A stretch of 64,000 bases of DNA from Pseudomonas sp. LFM046 (GTDB lineage: Bacteria > Pseudomonadota > Gammaproteobacteria > Pseudomonadales > Pseudomonadaceae). A program made the position numbers and the translations under genes. The notes below the pieces were generated by a model. That model was given only the letters and a program-made list of their open reading frames with translations. It was not told where the DNA came from and did not search any database. The stretch covers positions 5,478,678 through 5,542,677 of the forward strand of contig NZ_JYKO02000001.1 of assembly GCF_000949385.2 (NCBI RefSeq), in the 5' to 3' direction. This document shows positions 7,344 to 14,564 of this stretch, piece after piece (the stretch's first letter is position 1; every line of letters starts with the position of its first letter).

Positions 7344-7892
7344 TCAGGGTAACTTCGCCGGTGGCGCCAGTAGTGCCTCATACGCTCGCTCACAGGCCAA
7401 CCCCGCTACTCGACTTCGATCAAGCGCTGCCGCCAGCTCTCCCGCTCGGCGGTCAGCGCTTGCGAACAGGTCGGCGAGCACCCCGAAGGCGTCGAGTCCT
7501 GCCGCGCGCTGCTGGGCAGCGATGGCACTGCAGGTGGCTCCTCGACCGGCGCGCAGTCGGTCGACTTCGAGCTGCAGCCGATCAGCAGCAGACTCAGCAG
7601 CAGCGGCATCAGCTTGTGCCGCCTCCAATTTCCCCTTGGCGTCACGATCCACCTCATCGGCCGCCCTCTGGCGGCGCTGCTCTTCAGCTCTCGCCCGCGC
7701 CCCCGCCCGGCGGTCGCGCTCGGCAACCTCCAGGCGGTAATCGCTGAGCCCCTTTTCCGCCTCAACCTTGCCGGCGTTCGCGCTGGCAACATCGACCTGC
7801 AGGTCAGCAATCCGCAGCTGCTGCAGCCCGGCCACCAGCACCAGGGCCAGCAGCCACCAGCTCCAGGCCGGCAACTCTTTCACCCATCCCAT
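7344..7892 (-). CDS. Phage i-spanin Rz (inner-membrane subunit)
   Basis: A 182-residue lysis protein that, with Rz1, fuses inner and outer membranes in the last step of phage lysis. Residues about 8-27 form the N-terminal membrane anchor (AWSWWLLALVLVAGLQ). Residues 28-115 are a long charged alanine-rich coiled coil, the standard Rz layout. The start at 7892 has GGAGG eight bases upstream. Rz1 lies wholly inside it in another frame. No holin or endolysin gene is present, so the cassette is a remnant. The gene starts next to the broken end of the integrase fragment. Confidence 0.85.
   Translation of the reverse strand: MGWVKELPAWSWWLLALVLVAGLQQLRIADLQVDVASANAGKVEAEKGLSDYRLEVAERDRRAGARARAEEQRRQRAADEVDRDAKGKLEAAQADAAAAESAADRLQLEVDRLRAGRGATCSAIAAQQRAAGLDAFGVLADLFASADRRAGELAAALDRSRVAGLACERAYEALLAPPAKLP
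7406..7609 (-). CDS. Phage o-spanin Rz1 (outer-membrane lipoprotein), nested in Rz
   Basis: A 67-residue lipoprotein embedded in Rz in a different frame of the same strand. The N-terminus MPLLLSLLLIGCSS is a signal peptide with a lipobox ending at Cys12. The mature part contains the proline-rich stretch usual for Rz1 (APVEEPPAVPSLPSS). The nested arrangement is a hallmark of lambda-like Rz/Rz1 pairs and strongly supports both assignments. Confidence 0.85.
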   Translation of the reverse strand: MPLLLSLLLIGCSSKSTDCAPVEEPPAVPSLPSSARQDSTPSGCSPTCSQALTAERESWRQRLIEVE

Positions 7893-7905
7893 TAGGCGCC
7901 CTCCT

Positions 7906-8385
7906 CGGGTACGCGGTATCGAGACAGTCACCCTCACCGACGCAAACGAAACCCCTGAGGGCGTGCTGACCAATCGCCGCAAGGGCAGCCGGGACAATAT
8001 CGTGCGCTGGACACCACGCCTGCGCGCCGCCTGGGATGCAGCGAAGCAAGTGCGTACCGATATCTGGGGAAAGAAGAAGATGCCAGTCCCGTTCGCGCCG
8101 GAGCAGCGCCGAATCATCGTGGCTGCCCACGGTGGAGCCTTGCAGAAGTCGAGCCTGGACACGGCTTGGCAGCGCCTGATCACCCAGGCAATTGAGAAGG
8201 GAATCATGACGACCGAGCAACGCTTCGGTCTTCACGACTTTAAAAGGAGGGGAATTACCGACACTGCTGGAACCCGGGCAGACAAACAGGAAGCCAGCGG
8301 ACACCGTGACGAATCTATGTTGGATGTCTATGACCTAAGCGTGCCAACAGTGAACCCAGCGGGCGAACCTACGCAAGCACCTTGA
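7906..8385 (+). pseudogene. Tyrosine-recombinase phage integrase, C-terminal fragment
   Basis: About 160 codons of the catalytic domain remain. They begin at the first catalytic arginine region (RVRGIETVTLTDA) and run through GLHDFKRRGITDT (HxxR box), GHRDESMLDVYD (second His and the Tyr nucleophile) to the natural stop. The N-terminal arm-binding and core-binding domains are missing, and no start codon or ribosome-binding site serves the fragment. The break lies near 7893-7906, against the start of Rz. It is an inactivated integrase of the element occupying tRNA-Thr. The 3' end overlaps the convergent unknown gene by 17 bp. Confidence 0.85.
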
Positions 8386-8806
8386 CATCCAAAGCGTCGC
8401 AGAGCCTTTGGCTCGCTCCGCCAGTTAACTTGTTCCTGATCGCTGTCTTGCCGGGGACAAAGGCAATGATCTCAGCGTGCGCCGGATTTGTTTCCTCTGG
8501 CGCTTCTGTTACCTCAAACTCAATAGGGGTCTCGCCGGAAAGCCCAATTCTCTTGATCTCAGCAACAGTAATAATTCCGTAGGCCTCGATCTTGACGTTC
8601 CCACCCATGATCTCTCGCTTGAAGATCTCAACTATCTCCTCAATCGGGAGGATCTTGAGCCTAGAGCAGGACTTATTTGGATAGGATCTAAACGCCCCCG
8701 CGGTACCGCGCTTGAGGACGGGGTCCCATGAGGGGAGATGCAGCGCAATCGCGACCTCCTCGCCATCCGGAACACAATTGCGCTGCAGAATCTGCTGCAA
8801 ATCCAT
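8369..8806 (-). CDS. Unknown protein, third gene of an accessory three-gene operon
   Basis: A 145-residue soluble protein. I recognise no family. Visible features are a central IVEIFKREIMGGNVKIEAYGI segment of strand-helix character and a C-terminal NPAHAEIIAFVPGKT motif. It begins 11 bp after the stop of the upstream gene on the same strand, so it is very probably co-transcribed and translated with the two genes before it. The start ATG at 8806 has a weak GAGAAAG upstream. Its 3' end overlaps the convergent integrase remnant. Lower GC than the core. Confidence 0.55.
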   Translation of the reverse strand: MDLQQILQRNCVPDGEEVAIALHLPSWDPVLKRGTAGAFRSYPNKSCSRLKILPIEEIVEIFKREIMGGNVKIEAYGIITVAEIKRIGLSGETPIEFEVTEAPEETNPAHAEIIAFVPGKTAIRNKLTGGASQRLCDALDVKVLA

Positions 8807-8817
8807 CTACTACTTTC

Positions 8818-9444
8818 TCACAGCAAATTCAGAATCTCTTCCTCAAACCGGGGGTCAGAAAACTCATAAAAGGCATCGTCGTCCCAGCCAGTGACAAACA
8901 GGGAATAGCCATTCTTCGAAAAAGTGATCTCAGCCAAGCCACCGCCGGCTGTCTTTGGCCAGTTGAGAACCATTTCCCCATCTGGGCTCATGAATACGCC
9001 CACTTCTTTACCGCGGAGTTCATAAGAGCTAATGAACTGCGCGCACCAATGCAGCGACTCAAGAGAAAGCTCTCTTGCATTCGAACCGTCCCACCCTGCC
9101 TCGCAGTCAAAAATCTGGGCCAGGCGCTCAGCAGAATGCGCGTCGAGGCACTGGTTGAAGTGAGCAACATAGAGCTGCTCCATCATTGCCCTCAGGCTTG
9201 AGTCAAAATTGGGGGCACCGATGCTCACAGACGTAAAGTCAAGCCCGCCCACGAACTCCGTAGCAGATGATGTGATCCGGTGATAGGAGCCGCTAATCTG
9301 ACCAGGTGCGTTCCAGCGGAACTGAGCCTGAGCTCGCTCAAATAGTTGCTTCAGCCAGTCAAGCAATTGAGCGAGCGTAGGACCTCCAAGATCACTATCC
9401 ACGCCACCAACTGGAGAGTAGCTGTAGTAAGTCGTCGAGGTCAT
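8818..9444 (-). CDS. Unknown protein with a GWDG motif, second gene of the accessory operon
   Basis: A 208-residue soluble protein without signal peptide or membrane segment. The N-terminus is rich in Ser/Thr/Tyr (TSTTYYSYSP). The clearest motif is IFDCEAGWDGSNARELSLES at about residues 111-130; the GWDGxxA pattern occurs in other uncharacterised proteins that I recall near TIGR04255 genes, but this is memory, not a search. The C-terminus is acidic and aromatic (VTGWDDDAFYEFSDP). Its start overlaps the stop of the TIGR04255-type gene by 4 bp (ATGA), so translation is likely coupled. Confidence 0.55.
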   Translation of the reverse strand: MTSTTYYSYSPVGGVDSDLGGPTLAQLLDWLKQLFERAQAQFRWNAPGQISGSYHRITSSATEFVGGLDFTSVSIGAPNFDSSLRAMMEQLYVAHFNQCLDAHSAERLAQIFDCEAGWDGSNARELSLESLHWCAQFISSYELRGKEVGVFMSPDGEMVLNWPKTAGGGLAEITFSKNGYSLFVTGWDDDAFYEFSDPRFEEEILNLL

Positions 9445-10253
9445 ATCGAACCGTCCTTAGGATGCATTACTGCGTGAATGGGCTTTGTCAGCTCAACGAA
9501 AACTCGGTGAATCTCATCACGCGCACGCGAGAAGGCGTCTAGCACAGCGTCAGGATTTCCAGCAACCGGCCCGTCAAAGTGAACCGACATATCCAATATT
9601 AGAGCCTTCTCGCCATTAACGGCGCCATCCATAAATTGCAGCGCCAATCTACCAAACGGCAATGGCTTAACGATCTGAAGCTGAGGAGTCATAGCTTGAC
9701 CCGAGCCATTCAGCGTGTCGGGGAGGGAAATATTTATGCCCATCACTTCCGACAAGAACTTGTGCATGGAAGCACCGCTGGTGTGCAGTTCCTTGAATGC
9801 ATCGATATATCGCAGTGTGGGGGCCATCTTCTCAGGGGCGCCGCTTTTGAAGCAGCACGCAAATAAAGCCTCAACCCCTTCACGAACGATCGGGCCAAAA
9901 TCATCCCAAGACGAATAGGGCGGGACGGCATTTGCCGTGAAGATCCCTGCGCCGACCTGAAACAGCGACGACTTCTTCAGCGGCTGCTGTTCCTCCGCTC
10001 CCCCGCTATATCTAAATCGAATCACAGGCTCGTGGACCATCCAAGGAAAACCTTGGGGAATCAGCCTCTCGGAGTTTCTGAAACCCAAGTTTCCGAGCGC
10101 GCCCGCGAGCTCCGAGAAGGACTCTTCGAACGGTTGGAGCATCGGGGGGAGCAGGGGGATTGGCGCGCCCGGCGCAGCGTGAGGCGCATGAACGTCCCAC
10201 CGAAGCTCAGCGATGATCTCCAGCAGGGGGGGAAACTCAAAACGTTCCTTCAT
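9441..10253 (-). CDS. TIGR04255-family protein, first gene of the accessory operon
   Basis: A 270-residue protein that resembles the sporadically distributed TIGR04255 family: an N-terminal FPPLLEIIAELRW, a central FQVGAGIFTANAVPPYSSWDDF (glycine, asparagine, then YxSW), LRYIDAF and a late strand-rich domain. The molecular role of the family is unknown; patchy distribution on mobile elements suggests an accessory or conflict function. The start at 10253 has GGAAG upstream; an alternative ATG at 10307 does not. The three-gene operon lies between the broken integrase and attachment copy 3, a usual cargo position. Confidence 0.65.
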   Translation of the reverse strand: MKERFEFPPLLEIIAELRWDVHAPHAAPGAPIPLLPPMLQPFEESFSELAGALGNLGFRNSERLIPQGFPWMVHEPVIRFRYSGGAEEQQPLKKSSLFQVGAGIFTANAVPPYSSWDDFGPIVREGVEALFACCFKSGAPEKMAPTLRYIDAFKELHTSGASMHKFLSEVMGINISLPDTLNGSGQAMTPQLQIVKPLPFGRLALQFMDGAVNGEKALILDMSVHFDGPVAGNPDAVLDAFSRARDEIHRVFVELTKPIHAVMHPKDGSI

Positions 10254-10512
10254 AGGTGCTTCCGAGCCAACCCTATATAGATGTATAGGCGCTGGCCATT
10301 TTTCCATTGCAGAAAAAGGTGTTGTGGTCCTGCGCCTATCATCCCCTGCCCTGCGGGGCAAGGGATGATAAGCGCAGCCTACCTATTGACCCCCAAAAAG
10401 GCAAATTTGAGCACGTAAAATTAGAGCAGGAAGGCGCGTCAGTGGCGGAGCGGCGCGAGCCTTGTGCGTAAAAAGCGTCAACCTATGCCATTGATACCAA
10501 AGCAAAATTTCG
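10254..10512. other. Intergenic leader of the accessory operon
   Basis: AT-richer than the core. It contains possible minus-strand -10 elements (TATACA-like, 10283-10288), the large hairpin at 10330-10377, and one copy of ACGTAAAATT (10413-10422), the sequence repeated beside attachment site 1. No coding sequence is supported here. Confidence 0.5.
10330..10377. repeat. 48-nt imperfect palindrome upstream of the accessory operon
   Basis: Three nested arm pairs fold into one hairpin: CTGCGC/GCGCAG (10330-10335, 10372-10377), TATCATCCC/GGGATGATA (10337-10345, 10362-10370) and TGCCC/GGGCA (10347-10351, 10356-10360) with a TGCG loop. Only two C/A mismatches interrupt the stem. It ends 76 bp from the first start codon of the operon. 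It could be an operator, a structured RNA leader, a transposon end or a REP-like unit. Confidence 0.6.
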
Positions 10513-10563
10513 CTGACTTGTAATCAGTAGGTCCCGGGTTCGATTCCTGGTGCCGGCACCATA
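10513..10563 (+). repeat. Attachment-site copy 3 (outer boundary)
   Basis: Repeats the 3' part of tRNA-Thr with one mismatch over 51 bases, without the 5' half of the tRNA. The hairpin terminator that follows and the return to core genes mark this as the chromosomal 3' remnant of the original tRNA locus, the outer attR. Confidence 0.85.
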
Positions 10564-10569
10564 TAAAAC

Positions 10570-10604
10570 AAAGGCCTCGCAGCGATGCGAGGCCTTTGTC
10601 TTTT
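10570..10604 (+). terminator. Terminator following attachment copy 3
   Basis: Perfect 11-bp stem (10570-10580 and 10587-10597) with a 6-base loop and a T-rich tail. It is probably the original terminator of tRNA-Thr, displaced by the integrations. Confidence 0.75.
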
Positions 10605-10743
10605 CGGGCACTTACCCTCCGCTAAACCCATTCATGCGCTCGCGCCATCTCCCTGCCTTTTGCCAGGGCGAATCCCTTCATCGCGATCTAACCTCCAATA
10701 ATTGCGCAACGCCCGGTACAGGGCGGCATCAGCGGAGTGAGCG

Positions 10744-10977
10744 ATGATAAAAGACGACGATGAAATGAGCCTCGAAGGCCTGAGCCTGCAACCGATCGAA
10801 CCGGCAGGCAGGCCGACCTCTGCGAGCGGCCCGGCCAAGTTCCAGATCGATACCCGGAGCAAGGTCGACCGGCGCAAGGGCGGTGATCGACGCCAGACGG
10901 TCCGCTTCGAGGAAGACCGACGAAAGGGCGATCGTCGCGCCAAGGCCAATCCCTGGGACCACGGCGCAGACCTCTGA
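10744..10977 (+). CDS. Small conserved arginine-rich protein of unknown function
   Basis: A 77-residue soluble protein with a repeated basic motif: DRRKGGDRRQ and EEDRRKGDRRAK. It starts at ATG 10744 preceded by GGAGTGAGCG. It is the first core gene after the island and has core-like GC content. RRxGxDRR repeats occur in small Pseudomonas proteins of unknown function. A hairpin with 8-bp arms (10990-10997 and 11008-11015) follows the stop. I assign no function. Confidence 0.6.
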   Translation: MIKDDDEMSLEGLSLQPIEPAGRPTSASGPAKFQIDTRSKVDRRKGGDRRQTVRFEEDRRKGDRRAKANPWDHGADL

Positions 10978-11106
10978 TTCGCCCATCCAGAGGCCCGCCC
11001 CGGAGGCCGGGCCTCACCACGCCTGCACTCGCCTATCCGCCAAACTTGCATCGCGCCTGCTATGCCAACAAGCTATGCGCCATCAGAAATGCTCAGGACA
11101 TGGAAC

Positions 11107-12171
11107 ATGCGCATCTTGGTCACCGGCGGGGCCGGCTTCATTGGTTCGGCGCTCATTCGCCATCTGCTGACCGACACCCAGCATGAGGTGCTCAACCTCG
11201 ACAAACTGACCTACGCCGGCAACCTCGAATCACTGGCACCGGTCTCAGGCAATCCGCGCTACCAGTTCCTCCAGGCCGACATCGCCGACAGCCGGGCCGT
11301 CGACGCTGCCCTGGCCCGGTTCCAGCCAGACGCCGTGATGCACCTGGCCGCCGAGTCCCATGTCGATCGCTCCATCGACGGCCCGGCCGCCTTCATCCAG
11401 ACCAACATCATCGGCACCTACAGCCTGCTGGAAAGCGTGCGCGCCTATTGGCTCAGGCTGGGCGCCGAGCGCAAGGCAGCCTTCCGTTTCCACCATATTT
11501 CCACCGACGAGGTGTATGGCGACCTCCACGGCGTGGATGACCTCTTCACCGAAACCACGCCCTACGCGCCCAGCTCGCCCTACTCGGCCAGCAAGGCTGC
11601 CTCGGACCACCTGGTCCGCGCCTGGCACCGCACCTATGGCCTGCCGGTGCTGCTGACCAACTGCTCGAATAACTACGGCCCCTATCACTTCCCCGAGAAG
11701 CTGATCCCGCTGATGATCCTCAATGCCCTGGAAGGCAAGCCGCTGCCGGTCTACGGCAATGGCCAGCAGGTCCGCGACTGGCTGTTCGTCGAGGACCATG
11801 CCCGCGCGCTGGTGGAAGTGGTCACCCGTGGCCAGGTTGGTGAGACCTACAACATCGGCGGCCACAACGAGCAGAAGAACCTCGATGTCGTCCGCGCCAT
11901 CTGCGCCCTGCTGGAAGAGCTGGCCCCGCAGAAGCCGGCAGGCATCGCCCGCTACGAAGACCTGATCACCTATGTGAAGGACCGCCCGGGCCACGACCTG
12001 CGCTACGCCATCGATGCCGGCAAGATCGAGCGCGAACTCGGCTGGACGCCGAAGGAAACCTTCGAGACCGGCCTGCGCAAGACCGTCCGCTGGTACCTCG
12101 ACAATATGGAGTGGAGCCACCGCGTACAGGATGGCAGTTACCAACGCGAGCGACTGGGAGCGTCCGCATGA
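11107..12171 (+). CDS. rmlB: dTDP-glucose 4,6-dehydratase
   Basis: A 354-residue NAD-dependent short-chain dehydrogenase that converts dTDP-D-glucose to dTDP-4-keto-6-deoxyglucose, step two of dTDP-L-rhamnose synthesis for LPS core, O-antigen and rhamnolipids. The Rossmann motif TGGAGFIGS is at the N-terminus, [11 protein letters not shown] and STDEVYGD follow, and the catalytic YSASK is near residue 160. The ATG at 11107 starts the protein immediately before the NAD motif; an in-frame ATG upstream lacks support. It overlaps rmlA by 4 bp. Confidence 0.97.
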   Translation: MRILVTGGAGFIGSALIRHLLTDTQHEVLNLDKLTYAGNLESLAPVSGNPRYQFLQADIADSRAVDAALARFQPDAVMHLAAESHVDRSIDGPAAFIQTNIIGTYSLLESVRAYWLRLGAERKAAFRFHHISTDEVYGDLHGVDDLFTETTPYAPSSPYSASKAASDHLVRAWHRTYGLPVLLTNCSNNYGPYHFPEKLIPLMILNALEGKPLPVYGNGQQVRDWLFVEDHARALVEVVTRGQVGETYNIGGHNEQKNLDVVRAICALLEELAPQKPAGIARYEDLITYVKDRPGHDLRYAIDAGKIERELGWTPKETFETGLRKTVRWYLDNMEWSHRVQDGSYQRERLGASA

Positions 12172-13040
12172 AAGGGATAGTCCTCGCCGGAGGCTCCGGC
12201 ACCCGTCTGCACCCCATCACCCTGGGGGTATCCAAGCAGCTGCTGCCGATCTACGACAAGCCGATGATCTATTACCCGATCTCGGTGCTGATGCTCGCCG
12301 GTATCCGCGAGATCCTGGTGATCTCCACGCCCCATGACCTGCCGCAATACCGCAACCTGCTGGGCGACGGCAGCCAGTTCGGCGTGCAGTTCAGCTACGC
12401 CGTGCAACCCTCGCCGGACGGCTTGGCCCAGGCCTTCCTGATCGGCGAGGAGTTCATCGGCGATGACTCGGTGTGCCTGATCCTCGGCGACAACATCTTC
12501 CACGGCCAGCATTTCACCGAGAAGCTCAAGCGCGCGGCCCAGGCTCCGAGCGGCGCCACCGTATTCGGCTACTGGGTGAAGGACCCGGAACGCTTCGGCG
12601 TGGTGGAATTCGATGAGCAGGACCGCGCCGTCTCCATCGAGGAAAAGCCGGCCAAGCCGAAGTCCAGCTATGCCGTCACCGGTCTGTACTTCTATGACAA
12701 CGACGTGATTCGCATCGCCAAGGCGGTCAAGCCCTCCCCCCGTGGCGAGCTGGAGATCACCGACGTCAACAACGCCTACCTCAAGCGCGGCGACCTGCGG
12801 GTCGAGCGTTTCGGCCGTGGCTTCGCCTGGCTGGACACCGGCACCCACGACAGCCTGCTCGAAGCGTCCCAGTACGTGCAGACCATCGAGCACCGCCAGG
12901 GCCTCAAGGTTGCCTGCCTGGAAGAGATCGCCTATCAACAACGCTGGATCGACAAGGAACAGTTGCTCGTTCGTGCCAAGGCCTTCGGCAAGACCGGCTA
13001 CGGCCAGTACCTGTTCAATATCGCCGGTGAAACCCCGTGA
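12168..13040 (+). CDS. rmlA: Glucose-1-phosphate thymidylyltransferase
   Basis: A 290-residue nucleotidyltransferase that makes dTDP-glucose from dTTP and glucose-1-phosphate, the first and feedback-regulated step of dTDP-L-rhamnose synthesis. The signature [13 protein letters not shown] is at residues 6-18, followed by [15 protein letters not shown] and the metal-binding ILGDNIFHG. Length is normal for the long RmlA form. The start overlaps the rmlB stop (ATGA) and the end overlaps rmlC (GTGA), so four rml genes form a tightly coupled operon in the order B-A-C-D. Confidence 0.97.
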   Translation: MKGIVLAGGSGTRLHPITLGVSKQLLPIYDKPMIYYPISVLMLAGIREILVISTPHDLPQYRNLLGDGSQFGVQFSYAVQPSPDGLAQAFLIGEEFIGDDSVCLILGDNIFHGQHFTEKLKRAAQAPSGATVFGYWVKDPERFGVVEFDEQDRAVSIEEKPAKPKSSYAVTGLYFYDNDVIRIAKAVKPSPRGELEITDVNNAYLKRGDLRVERFGRGFAWLDTGTHDSLLEASQYVQTIEHRQGLKVACLEEIAYQQRWIDKEQLLVRAKAFGKTGYGQYLFNIAGETP

Positions 13041-13582
13041 AAGCCATTTCCACCGATCTGCCCGATGTTCTCATCCTTGAGCCGAAAGTCTTCGGCGATG
13101 AGCGCGGCTTCTTCTTCGAGAGTTTCAACGCCCGCACCTTTACCGAGGTGACCGGCGTCCAGCGCGAGTTCGTGCAGGACAACCACTCGCGCTCGCAGCG
13201 CGGCGTCCTGCGAGGCCTGCACTATCAGCTACAAAAGACCCAGGGCAAGCTGGTGCGGGTCGTCCAGGGTGAGGTATTCGACGTCGCCGTGGACGTTCGC
13301 CGCAGCTCGCCTACCTTTGGCCGCTGGGTCGGGGTTCACCTCTCCGCCGAGAACAAGCGCCAGCTCTGGGTGCCCGAAGGCTTCGCCCACGGTTTCCTGG
13401 TGCTGAGCGAATCCGCCGAATTCCTCTACAAGACCACCGACTACTACGCGCCCGAGCACGAGCGCTGCATTCGCTGGGACGACCCGGACCTGGCCATCGA
13501 CTGGCCGATCGCCGAGGCGCCGCAGCTGTCCGCGAAGGATCAGGCCGGGGCCAACTTCAAGGACGCGGACCTGTTCCCATGA
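13037..13582 (+). CDS. rmlC: dTDP-4-dehydrorhamnose 3,5-epimerase
   Basis: A 181-residue cupin-fold epimerase acting on C3 and C5 of the 4-keto sugar. Recognisable are [11 protein letters not shown], the catalytic-histidine region RGLHYQ and VPEGFAHGF. Translation begins at GTG 13037, overlapping the rmlA stop. The stop overlaps rmlD by 4 bp. Length is normal for the family. Confidence 0.96.
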   Translation: MKAISTDLPDVLILEPKVFGDERGFFFESFNARTFTEVTGVQREFVQDNHSRSQRGVLRGLHYQLQKTQGKLVRVVQGEVFDVAVDVRRSSPTFGRWVGVHLSAENKRQLWVPEGFAHGFLVLSESAEFLYKTTDYYAPEHERCIRWDDPDLAIDWPIAEAPQLSAKDQAGANFKDADLFP

Positions 13583-14445
13583 AGATCCTCATCACCGGCA
13601 ACAACGGCCAGGTGGCGCGGGAGCTCCGGCTGGCACTGGCCGACAAGGCCAACGTGATCGCCCTCGGTCGCGACCGGCTCGATCTGGCCAACACCGAACT
13701 GCTCCGCCAGCAGGTCCGTGCCCAGGCCCCCGACCTGCTGATCAACGCCGCCGCCCACACCGCGGTGGACCAGGCCGAGAGCGAGCCGGAAGCCGCCTTC
13801 GCCATCAATGCCACGGCCCCCGGCGTGCTCGCCGAGGAAGCCGCCGCCCTTGGCATCCCGCTGATCCACTACTCCACCGACTACGTCTTCGACGGCACCG
13901 GCCCCGGTGCCTACAGCGAGGCTGATGCCCCCAATCCGCTTGGCGTCTATGGCCGCAGCAAGCTGGCCGGCGAACAGGCCATCCAGGCCGTCGGAGGTCA
14001 GCACCTGATCCTGCGCACCAGTTGGGTCTACTCCCTGCACGGGCGCAACTTCCTGCTGACCATGCAGCGACTGTTGCAGGAGCGTGAGGAGCTGAAGGTG
14101 GTGGACGACCAGATCGGCGCCCCCACCTGGGCCGGCAGCATCGCCCAGGCCACCGCCCAGTTGGTGGAAGGCTGGCAGTCGGGCAACCGGCACTGGGGCG
14201 TCTACCACCTGACCAACCAGGGCGAGACCTCCTGGTTCGGCTTCGCCAGCGCCATCGCCGAGGGCCTGAAGGCTGCCGGCAAACCCTGCGCGCGGCTGCT
14301 GCCGATCCCTTCCAGCGAATACCCGACGCCCGCACGGCGCCCGCTCAACTCGCGGCTCGACTGCAGCAAGCTGGCCCGGGACTGGCACGTGACCCTGCCG
14401 GACTGGCGCAGCGCGCTGGCGGAGTGCCTGGCGCAGCCGCGCTAG
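13579..14445 (+). CDS. rmlD: dTDP-4-dehydrorhamnose reductase
   Basis: A 288-residue NAD(P)H-dependent reductase for the final step to dTDP-L-rhamnose. It has the N-terminal GNNGQVARE Rossmann motif, INAAAHTAVDQAE, STDYVFDG and the catalytic YGRSK, all in RmlD order. Its start overlaps rmlC (ATGA). It is the last gene of the operon; a GC-rich hairpin (14462-14482) follows. Confidence 0.96.
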   Translation: MKILITGNNGQVARELRLALADKANVIALGRDRLDLANTELLRQQVRAQAPDLLINAAAHTAVDQAESEPEAAFAINATAPGVLAEEAAALGIPLIHYSTDYVFDGTGPGAYSEADAPNPLGVYGRSKLAGEQAIQAVGGQHLILRTSWVYSLHGRNFLLTMQRLLQEREELKVVDDQIGAPTWAGSIAQATAQLVEGWQSGNRHWGVYHLTNQGETSWFGFASAIAEGLKAAGKPCARLLPIPSSEYPTPARRPLNSRLDCSKLARDWHVTLPDWRSALAECLAQPR

Positions 14446-14461
14446 GAACGCCCTTCCCAGG

Positions 14462-14482
14462 GCGGGGGTTTCCGGCCCCCGC
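14462..14482 (+). terminator. GC-rich hairpin after the rml operon
   Basis: Seven-base arms GCGGGGG and CCCCCGC with a 7-base loop lie 16 bp after the rmlD stop. No clear T-run follows, so it may be a weak or Rho-assisted terminator. A CATAAT (14529-14534) downstream may be a -10 for dctB. Confidence 0.45.
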
Positions 14483-14564
14483 TCTGCCCGCCTTGCGTTT
14501 CCTGGCAACACCCCTGGTGAGCCGATGCCATAATGCGCCTCATCGACCGGCGCACACTGACAGC

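Noticed and set aside
10330..10377. Integron attC site
   Set aside because: The palindrome lacks the RYYYAAC and GTTRRRY core sites and the region has no integron integrase.
10513..10563. Second tRNA-Thr gene
   Set aside because: Only the 3' half is present; there is no acceptor 5' strand or D-arm upstream.
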